Positions 17,805 to 25,700 of a stretch of DNA of 64,000 nucleotides are shown here, one piece after another; position 1 is the stretch's first letter; each line of letters starts with the position of its first letter. The translations under genes were made by a program, and so were the position numbers. The DNA is from Sphingobium cloacae. GTDB lineage: Bacteria > Pseudomonadota > Alphaproteobacteria > Sphingomonadales > Sphingomonadaceae. The notes beneath the pieces are model-generated. The model ran no database searches. It saw only the letters and a program-made list of their open reading frames with translations, and was not told the origin of the DNA. The DNA lies in NCBI RefSeq assembly GCF_002355855.1, contig NZ_AP017655.1, positions 3,165,001-3,229,000 of the forward strand, in the 5' to 3' direction.

Positions 17805-18884
17805 TCAGCGCGCCATGGTGCTCCGGGCGATCTTGCCGACCAGCGGCAGCATCCCCCGGTAGTTGCCGCGATGATAGGGCGAATCGGTGTCCAGGGTCGC
17901 GATCAGGCGGCGGTGCGCCTGGCCCAGCGCATGATAGGGGACGCTGGGCAACAGGTGGTGCAGCGCGTGATAGCGCAGGCCCACCGGCGCCCAGATCGCC
18001 GCGAAAGGCGAGGGCGGCGGTACGTTCACCGAATCGAGATATTGCGCCGTCACGGTCATCGCCTCGCCCTCATTCTCCCAGAGATGGGCGACCAGCGTGC
18101 GAAGCTGGTTGAGGACGGTCATGCCCGAATGGACGGCCATGTAGACCAGCAGCGGCTTCCATCCCAGCAGGAACACGCTTCCGACCAGGGCCAGCGCAAA
18201 GACGCAGGCGCCCGCTTCCTGCCAGGCCCAGCGACGCGCGAAATCGCCTTCGGGCGCGCGGCGGCGATAGGCGGGGTTGATCGACAGCGCCGAATAACGC
18301 TCCCGCACCGCCCGGCGCAGCGGCGGGATGAGCAGCGACAGCGGCGTCAGCACGCCGAAACGCAGGATCAGCCCGACCGGCGCCAGCGCCGCGACGACGA
18401 TGAACAGCGGGAGCGACCATGGCTTCATCAGCGCGAGCGGCAGATATTCCGGATCGTTCGCCGTGCCGTAGCGGGTGCGGGCATGGTGCTGGGTATGCAC
18501 TTCCTCATACATGAAGGACGGGATCATCAGGGGAATGCCGACCAGCAGGTTCCATGCGGCATAAAAGCCCGGCAGCGCGCCTTCGCGCATATGCGTCAGT
18601 TCATGGATGAAGCTTGCCGCGCGATAGAGCGCCAGCATCGCGACGACGCCCGAAACCGCCGCCAGCGCTCCGTTGTCGAGCAGGATCGCGCCCGCCAGCG
18701 CGGCATAGCCCAGCAGCGCGGAAGCGAGGAAGTCGGGCCAGTAGATGGCGGGATTGGCGGTCGAAAGAGTGCGGGTCAATTCGGCGGCGGCGCGCAGCAT
18801 CGCCGCGTCGTCCGCGATCGGCTTGCGGGCGTGCTTTTCCGCGGGGCGGTGCGCGGCGGCAAGGACGGGATCATGCACAGTCAT
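17805..18884 (-). CDS. membrane fatty acid desaturase family protein
   Basis: 359 residues. Histidine boxes HELTH (HxxxH), HTQHH (HxxHH) and HALHH (HxxHH) are all present, with several membrane segments between. These ligate the di-iron centre of acyl-lipid desaturases and related hydroxylases. The substrate may be a membrane fatty acyl chain or a sphingoid base; not decidable here. TTTAGGAAC lies before the start ATG. It is divergent from a GNAT-like gene, with a 146-base region between. Confidence 0.85.
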   Translation of the reverse strand: MTVHDPVLAAAHRPAEKHARKPIADDAAMLRAAAELTRTLSTANPAIYWPDFLASALLGYAALAGAILLDNGALAAVSGVVAMLALYRAASFIHELTHMREGALPGFYAAWNLLVGIPLMIPSFMYEEVHTQHHARTRYGTANDPEYLPLALMKPWSLPLFIVVAALAPVGLILRFGVLTPLSLLIPPLRRAVRERYSALSINPAYRRRAPEGDFARRWAWQEAGACVFALALVGSVFLLGWKPLLVYMAVHSGMTVLNQLRTLVAHLWENEGEAMTVTAQYLDSVNVPPPSPFAAIWAPVGLRYHALHHLLPSVPYHALGQAHRRLIATLDTDSPYHRGNYRGMLPLVGKIARSTMAR

Positions 18885-19030
18885 GCGGATGTTCCTAAAG
18901 GGCAATTGCGCTGAGATCGTGGCAGCAACGTGACATATCCGCCCAGTTGCGGCTACCGCGCGACGTCCGGATTGACAATCGCCGTCCAAGCGCCGAACTG
19001 CTCCCTTCCTTTCAGCGAAAGCGGTCGGCC

Positions 19031-20188
19031 GTGGCATCTCATGATCTGGTGATTTCCCCCGTTTCTTCCAAGAGCGAATTGAAGGCTTTCGTCGACCTGC
19101 CGTGGCGGCTTTACGCCGACGATCCCCATTGGGTGCCGCCGCTCAAGAGCGAGGTCTACGGGATCATCACGCCGGGCAAGAATCCCTTTTTCGAACATGC
19201 CGAGGCGCAATATTTCCTCGCGCGGCGCGGGCAGAAGGTGGTCGGCCGCATTTCCGCCCATTTCGACCGGCTGGCGCTGGCCATGCCCGCCGAGCAGGGC
19301 ATGGGGCCGGGCACGGGCAATTTCGGGCTGTTCGAGGCGGAAGATGCGGAGGTCGGCGCGGCCTTGATCCGCGCGGCGGAAGGCTGGCTGAAGGCGAAGG
19401 GCATGACCCGCGTGGTGGGGCCGCTCTCGCTGTCGATCTGGGAGGAGCCGGGGCTGCTGATCGAGGGATTCGATCATGCGCCGACCGTCATGATGGGGCA
19501 TAACAGCCCCGCCTATCGGGGGATGATCGAGGGCGCGGGCTACAGTCCGGTCAAGCAGCTCAAGACCTATGAGCTCGACATCACGCAGGAATTTCCGCCG
19601 CTGATCCAGCGGATCGTGAGTTCCGGCGAGAAGAATGCGCGCATCCGCATCCGCAAGGTCGACAAGTCCAAATTCGACGAGGAAGCCGCGATCATCCTGC
19701 GCATCCTGAACGACGCCTGGGGGAATAATTGGGGCTTCGTGCCGATCACCGACCATGAGGTCGAGCATTTCGGCAAGCAGTTGAAGCCGATCGTGCGCGA
19801 AGACCTGATCATGATCGCCGAGCTGGAGGGGGAGCCGGTGGCGTTCATGATCACGCTCCCCGATCTCAACGAAGCGATCCGGCCGCTGAACGGCAAGCTG
19901 TTTCCGTTCGGCTGGGCCAAGCTGCTCTGGTGGCTGCGCCATCCCAGGGTCCGCACGATGCGCGTGCCCTTGATGGGCGTGGTGCAGAGGTTGCAGGCAT
20001 CGCGCCTCGCCAGCCAGCTCGCCTTCATGATGATCGAATATATCCGCCGCAACGCGATCGCGCATTATGGCGCGAGCCGGGGCGAGATCGGCTGGGTGCT
20101 GGACGACAATCAGGGCATGAACGCGATCGCCGACGCCATCGAAAGCCGGGTGAACAAGGTCTATCAGATTTACGAAAAAGGGTTGTGA
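19031..20188 (+). CDS. GNAT-fold-like protein, conserved hypothetical
   Basis: 385 residues from a GTG at 19031 (MASHDLVISPV). No ATG lies close upstream in frame. The N-terminus has LPWRLYADDPHWVPPLKSEV and NPFFEHAEAQYFLARRGQKVVGRI, and the middle has VGPLSLSIWEEPGLLIEG and GYSPVKQLKTYEL. These are typical of a large alphaproteobacterial family with a tandem acyltransferase-like fold and no assigned reaction. It ends in YQIYEKGL. Desaturase and glycosyltransferase neighbours hint at lipid or envelope work; that is inference. Confidence 0.75.
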   Translation: MASHDLVISPVSSKSELKAFVDLPWRLYADDPHWVPPLKSEVYGIITPGKNPFFEHAEAQYFLARRGQKVVGRISAHFDRLALAMPAEQGMGPGTGNFGLFEAEDAEVGAALIRAAEGWLKAKGMTRVVGPLSLSIWEEPGLLIEGFDHAPTVMMGHNSPAYRGMIEGAGYSPVKQLKTYELDITQEFPPLIQRIVSSGEKNARIRIRKVDKSKFDEEAAIILRILNDAWGNNWGFVPITDHEVEHFGKQLKPIVREDLIMIAELEGEPVAFMITLPDLNEAIRPLNGKLFPFGWAKLLWWLRHPRVRTMRVPLMGVVQRLQASRLASQLAFMMIEYIRRNAIAHYGASRGEIGWVLDDNQGMNAIADAIESRVNKVYQIYEKGL

Positions 20189-20204
20189 CGGCTGATTTCG
20201 GGCG

Positions 20205-20296
20205 GGAGCGGGCATTCCATCTCCGTTCGGGCTGAGCCCTTCGACTTCGCTCAGGGTGAACGGAATGAGGAAAGCGGACTGTCCGCTATCCACCCG
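20205..20296. repeat. dispersed intergenic repeat, copy R3
   Basis: CGTTCGGGCTGAGCCC then TTCGACTTCGCTCAGGG, followed by GGAATGAGGAAAGCGGAC and ATCCACCC. The right end matches R2 and, inverted, R1. It lacks the central ~35-base core of R1/R2, so it is a short form. Confidence 0.78.
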
Positions 20297-20341
20297 AGCC
20301 ACCCGTGCAAAGCTTCATGACCGGAGGAACCGGGGGAATAA

Positions 20342-21619
20342 ATGCCGCGCGCCAGCCATATGCGGGGCATGACGACCCCTTATGCCGACATCTATGCCGA
20401 CATGCGTTCCTTCCATCGTTCCGGCTGCGCCGTCGCCCTTCGCGGGGCGCTGGGGCGGCCGTTGCGGGTGGCGCTGTTCTCGGGCAATTATGATTGCGTG
20501 CGTGATGGGGCCAATCAGGCGCTCAACAGGCTCGTCGCCTATCTGCTGGACAGGGTGGGCGCGCAGGTCCGCATCTATTCCCCCACAGCGCCGCGCAAGG
20601 CGTTCGCATCCGTCGGAGACATCCATTCGGTGCGCTCGCTCAGCATACCGGGCAGGCCGGAATATCGGCTCGCGCTGGGGCTGACCCGGGCCGCGCGCCA
20701 TGATCTGGACGCCTTCGCGCCGGATGTGATCCATCTTTCAGCGCCCGATCTGCTGGGACGGCAGGTGCAGAAATATGCGCGGCGTCAGGGCATTCCGGTG
20801 GTCGCCAGCCTGCATACGCGGTTCGAAACCTATCTCGACTATTACCGGCTCGGCCTGTTGCGGCCCACGGTCATGCGCTATCTGGACCGCTTCTATGGCG
20901 AGAGCGACCGGATATTGGCGCCGACCCCGCCGATCGCGCAGGACATGGCGGCGCGCTTCGGCGACGGGAAGGTGACGATCTGGGGCCGGGGAGTCGACCC
21001 CGGCTCGTTCCGGCCGGGCCTGCGCGATGAAGGATTCCGGTCCGCCCGCGGCTATGCGCCGGAGGATGTGGTGCCGCTGTTCTTCGGGCGGCTGGTGCTG
21101 GAGAAGGGGCTGGGCGTTTTCGCCGGGGCCGTCGCGGAAATCCGCGCGCGGGGCCACGCCGTGCGGCCTCTGATCGTCGGGGAAGGACCGGCGCGCGGCT
21201 GGCTGGCGGAGCAGATGCCCAACGCCACCTTCATGGGCCATCTGGCGGGCGAGGCGTTGGGACGGGCCGTGGCGAGCGCCGACCTGCTGATCAATCCCAG
21301 CGTCACCGAAGCCTTCGGCAACGTCAATCTGGAGGCGATGGCGTCGGGCCTCTGCGTGGTTTCCGCCGATGTGCCCAGCGCGTCCGCGCTCATCGATCAT
21401 GGCCGGACCGGATTGCTGGTCCCCGCCGCGCAGGTCAATGGCTATGTGGAGGCCGCCATCAGCCTGATGACGGACCCGGACAGGCGGCGCGCGATCGGAA
21501 GCGCTGCGGCGGAGGCGGCGGCGCGCCACCGCTGGGAGGATGTGCTGGAGGATGTCGCGGGCGCTTATTGCCATGTCCTTCACATCCCGCTTGCCGTGCC
21601 GGTGGAACAGGCGGCATGA
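20342..21619 (+). CDS. GT4-type glycosyltransferase
   Basis: 425 residues. N-terminal GT-B domain with RVALFSGNYDCVRDGANQAL (donor/acceptor loop), and a C-terminal domain with FFGRLVLEKGLGVF and the EX7E motif TEAFGNVNLEAMASG. It resembles GT4 mannosyl/glucosyltransferases that act on lipid acceptors (MgtA, PimB-like). GGGGGA precedes the ATG. An ECF sigma gene starts seven bases after its stop, so all three downstream genes may be one transcript. Confidence 0.87.
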   Translation: MPRASHMRGMTTPYADIYADMRSFHRSGCAVALRGALGRPLRVALFSGNYDCVRDGANQALNRLVAYLLDRVGAQVRIYSPTAPRKAFASVGDIHSVRSLSIPGRPEYRLALGLTRAARHDLDAFAPDVIHLSAPDLLGRQVQKYARRQGIPVVASLHTRFETYLDYYRLGLLRPTVMRYLDRFYGESDRILAPTPPIAQDMAARFGDGKVTIWGRGVDPGSFRPGLRDEGFRSARGYAPEDVVPLFFGRLVLEKGLGVFAGAVAEIRARGHAVRPLIVGEGPARGWLAEQMPNATFMGHLAGEALGRAVASADLLINPSVTEAFGNVNLEAMASGLCVVSADVPSASALIDHGRTGLLVPAAQVNGYVEAAISLMTDPDRRRAIGSAAAEAAARHRWEDVLEDVAGAYCHVLHIPLAVPVEQAA

Positions 21620-21626
21620 AGGGCCC

Positions 21627-22160
21627 ATGAGGAACAGGAGAAGCGACCATCCCGAAATGGCCGACGATCTGCGGGCCATGCGGCGCTATGCGCGGTCGCT
21701 GACCCGTGACGATCAGGATGCCGACGATGTGGTGCAGGACGCGCTGGTCCGCGCCATCGAACGGAGCGCGACCTATCAGCCCGAACGCCGCCGCCGCCCC
21801 TGGCTGCTCGCCATCGTCCACAATGTCTTCCTCTCGGCCAAGCGGCGCGAGGCGGCGGAGGCGCGGCGGGACAGCCGCTTTGCCGAGACGATGGTGGACC
21901 GGGTCGAGCCGGCGCAGGAGGAACATGCGCGGCTGGCGGAAATCGCCCGCGACTTCGCCGCGCTGCCGGAGGCGCACCGCGCGGTGCTGCACCTGATCGC
22001 GGTGGAAGGCCTCAGCTATCAGGAAGCGGCGGACGCGCTGGGGGTGCCGCTGGGCACGGTGATGTCGCGGCTCTGGCGGGCGCGGGCGGCGCTGCGGCAG
22101 GGCAGGGGAAGGCAGGACGGCTCGCCCGGCCTGCGGCTGGTTGGAGGACAGGATGGCTGA
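21627..22160 (+). CDS. ECF-type RNA polymerase sigma factor
   Basis: 177 residues. Sigma region 2 (YARSLTRDDQDADDVVQDALVRAIE, PWLLAIVHNVFL) and region 4 (LPEAHRAVLHLIAVEGLSYQEAADALGVPLGTVMSRLWRAR) are clear; regions 1 and 3 are absent, as in ECF sigmas. An alternative start is ATG 21657. The start of the next gene, a membrane anti-sigma factor, lies inside its last codons, the usual arrangement for control by a paired anti-sigma. Confidence 0.9.
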   Translation: MRNRRSDHPEMADDLRAMRRYARSLTRDDQDADDVVQDALVRAIERSATYQPERRRRPWLLAIVHNVFLSAKRREAAEARRDSRFAETMVDRVEPAQEEHARLAEIARDFAALPEAHRAVLHLIAVEGLSYQEAADALGVPLGTVMSRLWRARAALRQGRGRQDGSPGLRLVGGQDG

Positions 22161-22866
22161 CGATCCCACCGATCCGGAGATCAACGCCTATGTCGACGGT
22201 CAACTCGACCTGCCGCGGCGGTTCGCGGTGGAAACGCATCTGTCCCGGCATCCGGGGCGCGCGGCGCAGGTGATGGACGACCTGAGCGTCCGCAGCGCGC
22301 TCGCCCTGCTGATGCATGACGCCCGTCCCGTGGAGAGCGGGGAAGGCCGGACGAACGCGCGCCGCAGGCCGCTGTGGCGCCGCGCCATGCCGCTCGGCGC
22401 ATCGGTCGCCGGGATCGCGGCGGCGGCGGCCGGCTTCATCGCCGCGACCGACAACCCGCCGGGCTATGTGAATTATGCCGTCACGTCCCACCGGATCGCC
22501 ATGATGCGGGCGGTCATGGCGTCGCAGAACGAAACCCCGCATTTCGATTCGCAGGAGATCGCGCTGCGCACGCAGATCGCGATGCCCAAATTCCCGCAGG
22601 ACTGGCATGTGACCGACGTGCAGCTTTTCCCCACGGACAAGGGCCCCGCCCTGCTGGTCGCGGTAAGGACCGATGGAGGCCAGACGCTTTCCGTCTTCGC
22701 CGTGCGGGAAAAGACCGACGCGCCCGAACGCCCCGATGCCATCCGCGAAGGCGAGCAGTCCGTCGCCTATTGGCGGCGCGGCGAGATGTCCTATGCCCTG
22801 ACCGGCGAGGAGGAGCCCGGCGCGATCGACGCGACGGCCGAGGCGCTGGCGCGTCATTGGTCCTGA
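22153..22866 (+). CDS. membrane anti-sigma factor
   Basis: 237 residues from ATG 22153, preceded by TTGGAGGACAGG; it overlaps the sigma gene by eight bases. The N-terminus (DPEINAYVDGQLDLPRRFAVETHL) is the typical anti-sigma domain without the HxxxCxxC zinc motif. A single membrane segment follows at about residues 78-97 and a periplasmic domain ends the protein. It would hold the ECF sigma at the membrane until an envelope signal arrives. Confidence 0.85.
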   Translation: MADDPTDPEINAYVDGQLDLPRRFAVETHLSRHPGRAAQVMDDLSVRSALALLMHDARPVESGEGRTNARRRPLWRRAMPLGASVAGIAAAAAGFIAATDNPPGYVNYAVTSHRIAMMRAVMASQNETPHFDSQEIALRTQIAMPKFPQDWHVTDVQLFPTDKGPALLVAVRTDGGQTLSVFAVREKTDAPERPDAIREGEQSVAYWRRGEMSYALTGEEEPGAIDATAEALARHWS

Positions 22867-22884
22867 CGAACGGGGCGGGGCTGC

Positions 22885-23406
22885 TCAGGCGCTGAACGCC
22901 GCCTCCGCCAGCGCCGCGCCATGGTCGCGGATGGCGCGGGGCCATGAGGCGCATTCGGTTTCGAACGCCTGCCGGTCCCTGGCATAGAGCGCGCGCATCG
23001 CCGCCTCATAGCCGGGCCGGTCGCCCGCCATCACGGTGAGGAAATGATAGGCCGCGTCCATGGCGGCGCGGGGCGACGGCCTGTCGACGCCGTCCTTGCG
23101 CGCCGTTTCCACCAGCCGCCGCAACGTGGCGGAGGCGCCGCCCGGTTGCGACGCCAGCCAGTCCCAGTGGCGGGGGAGCAGGGTCACTTCGCGCGGCTGC
23201 ACACCCAGTTTCGGGCGGCCGCGCCCCCTGGGAGGCTCGACGGACGGGCCGCGCAGGTCGATGTCCACCTGCCGTCCGGTAGCATCGTCGAACAGCAGGA
23301 TGTTCTGCGCGTTCTCGCCCATGGCGTTGAGCGCGGCGCGGATTTCCTCCTCTTCGCCGGTCGCGATCCATGTGTCGCCCGCAAAGGCCGTGAATGTGCG
23401 TGTCAT
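22885..23406 (-). CDS. DUF2239 family protein
   Basis: 173 residues starting MTRTFTAFAGD. The DUF2239 features are visible: GENAQNILLFDDATGRQVDIDLRG, then PPRGRGRPKLGVQPREVTLLPRHWDWLASQPGGASATLRRLV, a region resembling a DNA-binding/ribbon-helix type segment, and a helical C-terminus. The function is unknown. I chose ATG 23406 because AAGGAG lies seven bases upstream; the GTG at 23427 falls at the predicted transcription start. The promoter region is unusually well defined (see separate entry), suggesting tight regulation, possibly by the protein itself. Confidence 0.85.
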   Translation of the reverse strand: MTRTFTAFAGDTWIATGEEEEIRAALNAMGENAQNILLFDDATGRQVDIDLRGPSVEPPRGRGRPKLGVQPREVTLLPRHWDWLASQPGGASATLRRLVETARKDGVDRPSPRAAMDAAYHFLTVMAGDRPGYEAAMRALYARDRQAFETECASWPRAIRDHGAALAEAAFSA

Positions 23407-23429
23407 GCCGAAAATCTCCTTCGGCACGC

Positions 23430-23470
23430 TATTTATTATCCGGGTTTAATTGAGTCAATATGATCCGGGT
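23430..23470 (-). promoter_or_regulatory. sigma-70-like promoter of the DUF2239 gene with direct-repeat operators
   Basis: Read on the minus strand: -35 TTGACT (23458-23453), 17-base spacer, -10 TAAATA (23435-23430). Two direct repeats, on the plus strand TATTATCCGGGT (23434-23445) and TATGATCCGGGT (23459-23470), are 25 bases apart and cover the -10/spacer and the region just upstream of -35. The layout fits repression by a dimeric regulator. Confidence 0.65.
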
Positions 23471-23525
23471 AAAATTATGTGATGGAGCAGGTTGATTAGG
23501 AGGTTGTCCCTGAGACCTTAGCTAT

Positions 23526-23545
23526 GCTCCTGCCTTCAGGAGCAT
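23526..23545. other. short hairpin of unknown role
   Basis: TGCTCCTG and CAGGAGCA are separated by CCTT. It lies between the DUF2239 promoter and repeat R4 with no T-run. The sequence before it (GGTTGATTAGGAGGTTGTCC) resembles an insertion-sequence end, but no partner end is seen. Confidence 0.35.
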
Positions 23546-23558
23546 GATGCACTTGCTG

Positions 23559-23625
23559 ATCGAAGTCGAAGGGCTCAGCCCGAACGGGGTGAGGGAATGG
23601 CAACAACGGGCCGAAAACCGCTATC
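23559..23625. repeat. dispersed intergenic repeat, copy R4
   Basis: GAAGTCGAAGGGCTCAGCCC followed by GAACGGGGTGAGGGAATGG and CAACAACGGGCCGAAAACCGCT. The right half matches the right end of R1 (CAACAACTGCCCGAAACCGCT). It abuts the xthA stop. Confidence 0.75.
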
Positions 23626-23636
23626 TCCTCACCCGA

Positions 23637-24410
23637 TCAGCCGCGCAACTCCACCCAGGTCGGGGCGTGGTCGCTGGCTTTTTCCCGGCCGCGGAATTCC
23701 TTGTCCACCTGCGCGTCGATCAGGCGATCGGCGGCGGCGGGGCTGAGCAGCAGATGGTCGATGCGGAAACCCGCGTCGCGGGGCCAGGCGTTCATCTGAT
23801 AGTCCCAATAGGTCCACACGCCTCCGTCGGGATGGCGGCTGAGAATCGCGTCTGTCCATCCGTCGCCCAGCAGGCGGCGATAGGCGGCGCGGCTTTCCGG
23901 CTGCATCAGGGCGTCGTCGGCCATGGCCTTCACGGAATAGACGTCGCGGTCGCGGGGAATGACATTATAGTCGCCCGCGAGGATGGCGGGCACTTCCTCC
24001 GCCCAGATTTGCGCGGCGCGATCGCGCAGGCGCTTCATCCAGCGCAGCTTATAGTCGAATTTCGGGCCGGGCTGCGGATTGCCGTTGGGCAGGTAGAGGC
24101 TGGCGACCCGAACGCCCTTCACATCGGCTTCGATATAGCGGCTATGTTCGTCTTCCGGTTCGCCTTCCAGGCCGCGCCGGACCTCCACGGGTTTTTCCCC
24201 GCGCGCGAGGATCGCGACGCCGTTGAACCCCTTCTGACCGTGCCAGATGGCGCCATAGCCCGCGTCCTCGATGTCCTTGGCCGGGAAGGTCTCGTCGGAG
24301 GTCTTGATCTCCTGGAGGCAGGCGATGTCGGGCCGCGTTTCGTCCAGCCACTCCAGCAGGCGCGGCAGGCGCGCCTTGATCCCGTTGATGTTGAATGTGG
24401 CGATGCGCAT
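23637..24410 (-). CDS. xth: exodeoxyribonuclease III
   Basis: 257 residues starting MRIATFNINGIKARLPRLLEWL. Endonuclease/exonuclease/phosphatase fold with CLQEIKTSDETFP (metal Glu), GDYNVIP (Asp/Asn) and the C-terminal SDHAPTWVEL (catalytic Asp-His). It acts in base excision repair at AP sites and 3' blocks. The gene is followed on the left by repeat R4. Confidence 0.93.
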   Translation of the reverse strand: MRIATFNINGIKARLPRLLEWLDETRPDIACLQEIKTSDETFPAKDIEDAGYGAIWHGQKGFNGVAILARGEKPVEVRRGLEGEPEDEHSRYIEADVKGVRVASLYLPNGNPQPGPKFDYKLRWMKRLRDRAAQIWAEEVPAILAGDYNVIPRDRDVYSVKAMADDALMQPESRAAYRRLLGDGWTDAILSRHPDGGVWTYWDYQMNAWPRDAGFRIDHLLLSPAAADRLIDAQVDKEFRGREKASDHAPTWVELRG

Positions 24411-24460
24411 GGGCGTGACTCCTCGCCAGCCTCCCTAGAGAGAAGGGACGCGCTTGGCTA

Positions 24461-24787
24461 TCAGATCGAGAAACTGGTGCCGCAGCCGCAACCGGCGGTG
24501 GCGTTGGGATTGGTCACCTTGAACGCCGCGCCGCCAAGATCCGATACGAAATCGACCGCCGAACCGCGCACCAGGTCGATGCTGACATCGTCGACGACCA
24601 GCGTCACGCCGTCCCGCTCGGCCGTCACGTCGCCGGTCTCCACCATATCGGCGAGGCCGAAGCGATACTGGAAGCCGGAACAGCCGCCGCCTTCCACCGC
24701 AAGGCGCAGGATGGCGGGCTTGCCCTGTTTCGCGGCAATGGCGGCCACGCGGGCGGCGGCGGAAGACGTGAGATCGATGTCGGCCAT
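24461..24787 (-). CDS. erpA: iron-sulfur cluster insertion protein ErpA
   Basis: 108 residues, A-type carrier. Three Cys at family positions: GGGCSGFQYRF and the C-terminal AGCGCGTSF. These bind and hand over a 2Fe-2S or 4Fe-4S cluster. It lies 50 bases upstream of xth on the same strand, an order frequent in sphingomonads. Confidence 0.92.
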   Translation of the reverse strand: MADIDLTSSAAARVAAIAAKQGKPAILRLAVEGGGCSGFQYRFGLADMVETGDVTAERDGVTLVVDDVSIDLVRGSAVDFVSDLGGAAFKVTNPNATAGCGCGTSFSI

Positions 24788-24806
24788 GGGGTGTAGATAG
24801 GATCAA

Positions 24807-24842
24807 GCAAAAGGCCCGGCAAGTCGGGAGACGCCGGGCCTT
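24807..24842 (-). terminator. intrinsic terminator of the M23 peptidase gene
   Basis: AAGGCCCGGC (24811-24820) pairs with GCCGGGCCTT (24833-24842), a 10-bp perfect stem. On the minus strand the stem is followed by TTGCTT. It lies 24 bases past the M23 stop. Confidence 0.8.
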
Positions 24843-24866
24843 GGGAAAGGGTCTGCGAAAGCGCGA

Positions 24867-25595
24867 TCAGTCGGCCGCTTTTTCCTGCGCCTTGGTCGGG
24901 CCGCCCATGGCGATGGGAGGCTTGGTGTTCATCGCGATCAGATAGTCGGGACCGGCGACGAAGGGGATGGGATTGATGGCCTGTCCGTCGACGCGGACTT
25001 CATAATGGAGATGGCTGCCGGTCGAGCGGCCGGTCGAACCCATGAGGCCGATGACCTGGCCGCGCCGCACATAGCTGTTCGCGGCGACCAGCAGCTTCGA
25101 CATATGGCCGTAGCGGGTTTCCATGCCCTGCCCGTGCGAGATCTGGACGAGATTGCCGTAACCGCTGGCCCAGCCGGACCGGCTGACGATACCGTCGGCG
25201 GTCGCATAGATCGGCGTGCCGATCGGACCGGGGATATCGATGCCCTTGTGCATCCGCGCGCGGCTGTTGAACGGATCGGAACGGACGCCGAAATTGGAGG
25301 TCAGCGACAGCTTCTCGACGGGACGGCCGGAGGGGATGTAGGCGGTGGACTTGGCATTGCCGTCCATCCGCTCGAGGCTGGCGAAGATGTTGGAGAAACC
25401 GACATCCGACGGGCCGAGCGGGCTGGTGTTGATTTCCGATGCGTCGCCATAGGGATCGTCATCGTTCGACGATGCGTGAGCCGGGGCGGCGGCGCACAGC
25501 GCGCCTGCGATGCCAGCTCCTCCCAGAAATTTCACTGCCCTGGCGGCAGATTGGAACAAACGCGATCCACGATCATTATTTGAACGAATTGACAT
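24867..25595 (-). CDS. M23 family metallopeptidase (LytM-type)
   Basis: 242 residues from ATG 25595 (MSIRSNNDRGSRLF). A hydrophobic signal segment (FLGGAGIAGALCAAAPAHA) targets it to the periplasm. The LytM domain shows RMHKGIDIPGPIGTP (His and Asp ligands), YGHMSKL and SHLHYEVRVDG (HxH). Such proteins cleave peptidoglycan cross-links or regulate amidases. A TTG-initiated 20-residue extension is possible but has no ribosome binding site. Confidence 0.88.
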   Translation of the reverse strand: MSIRSNNDRGSRLFQSAARAVKFLGGAGIAGALCAAAPAHASSNDDDPYGDASEINTSPLGPSDVGFSNIFASLERMDGNAKSTAYIPSGRPVEKLSLTSNFGVRSDPFNSRARMHKGIDIPGPIGTPIYATADGIVSRSGWASGYGNLVQISHGQGMETRYGHMSKLLVAANSYVRRGQVIGLMGSTGRSTGSHLHYEVRVDGQAINPIPFVAGPDYLIAMNTKPPIAMGGPTKAQEKAAD

Positions 25596-25700
25596 GCCGA
25601 CCCCGACTTTTCCCGGAGGCTTATTTGCCTCTCGGCCCTCTCCGTTTGATTTCAAGCGAACTCAATCACCCCGCGACGGATGCACAGTGCCCATCCCGGC

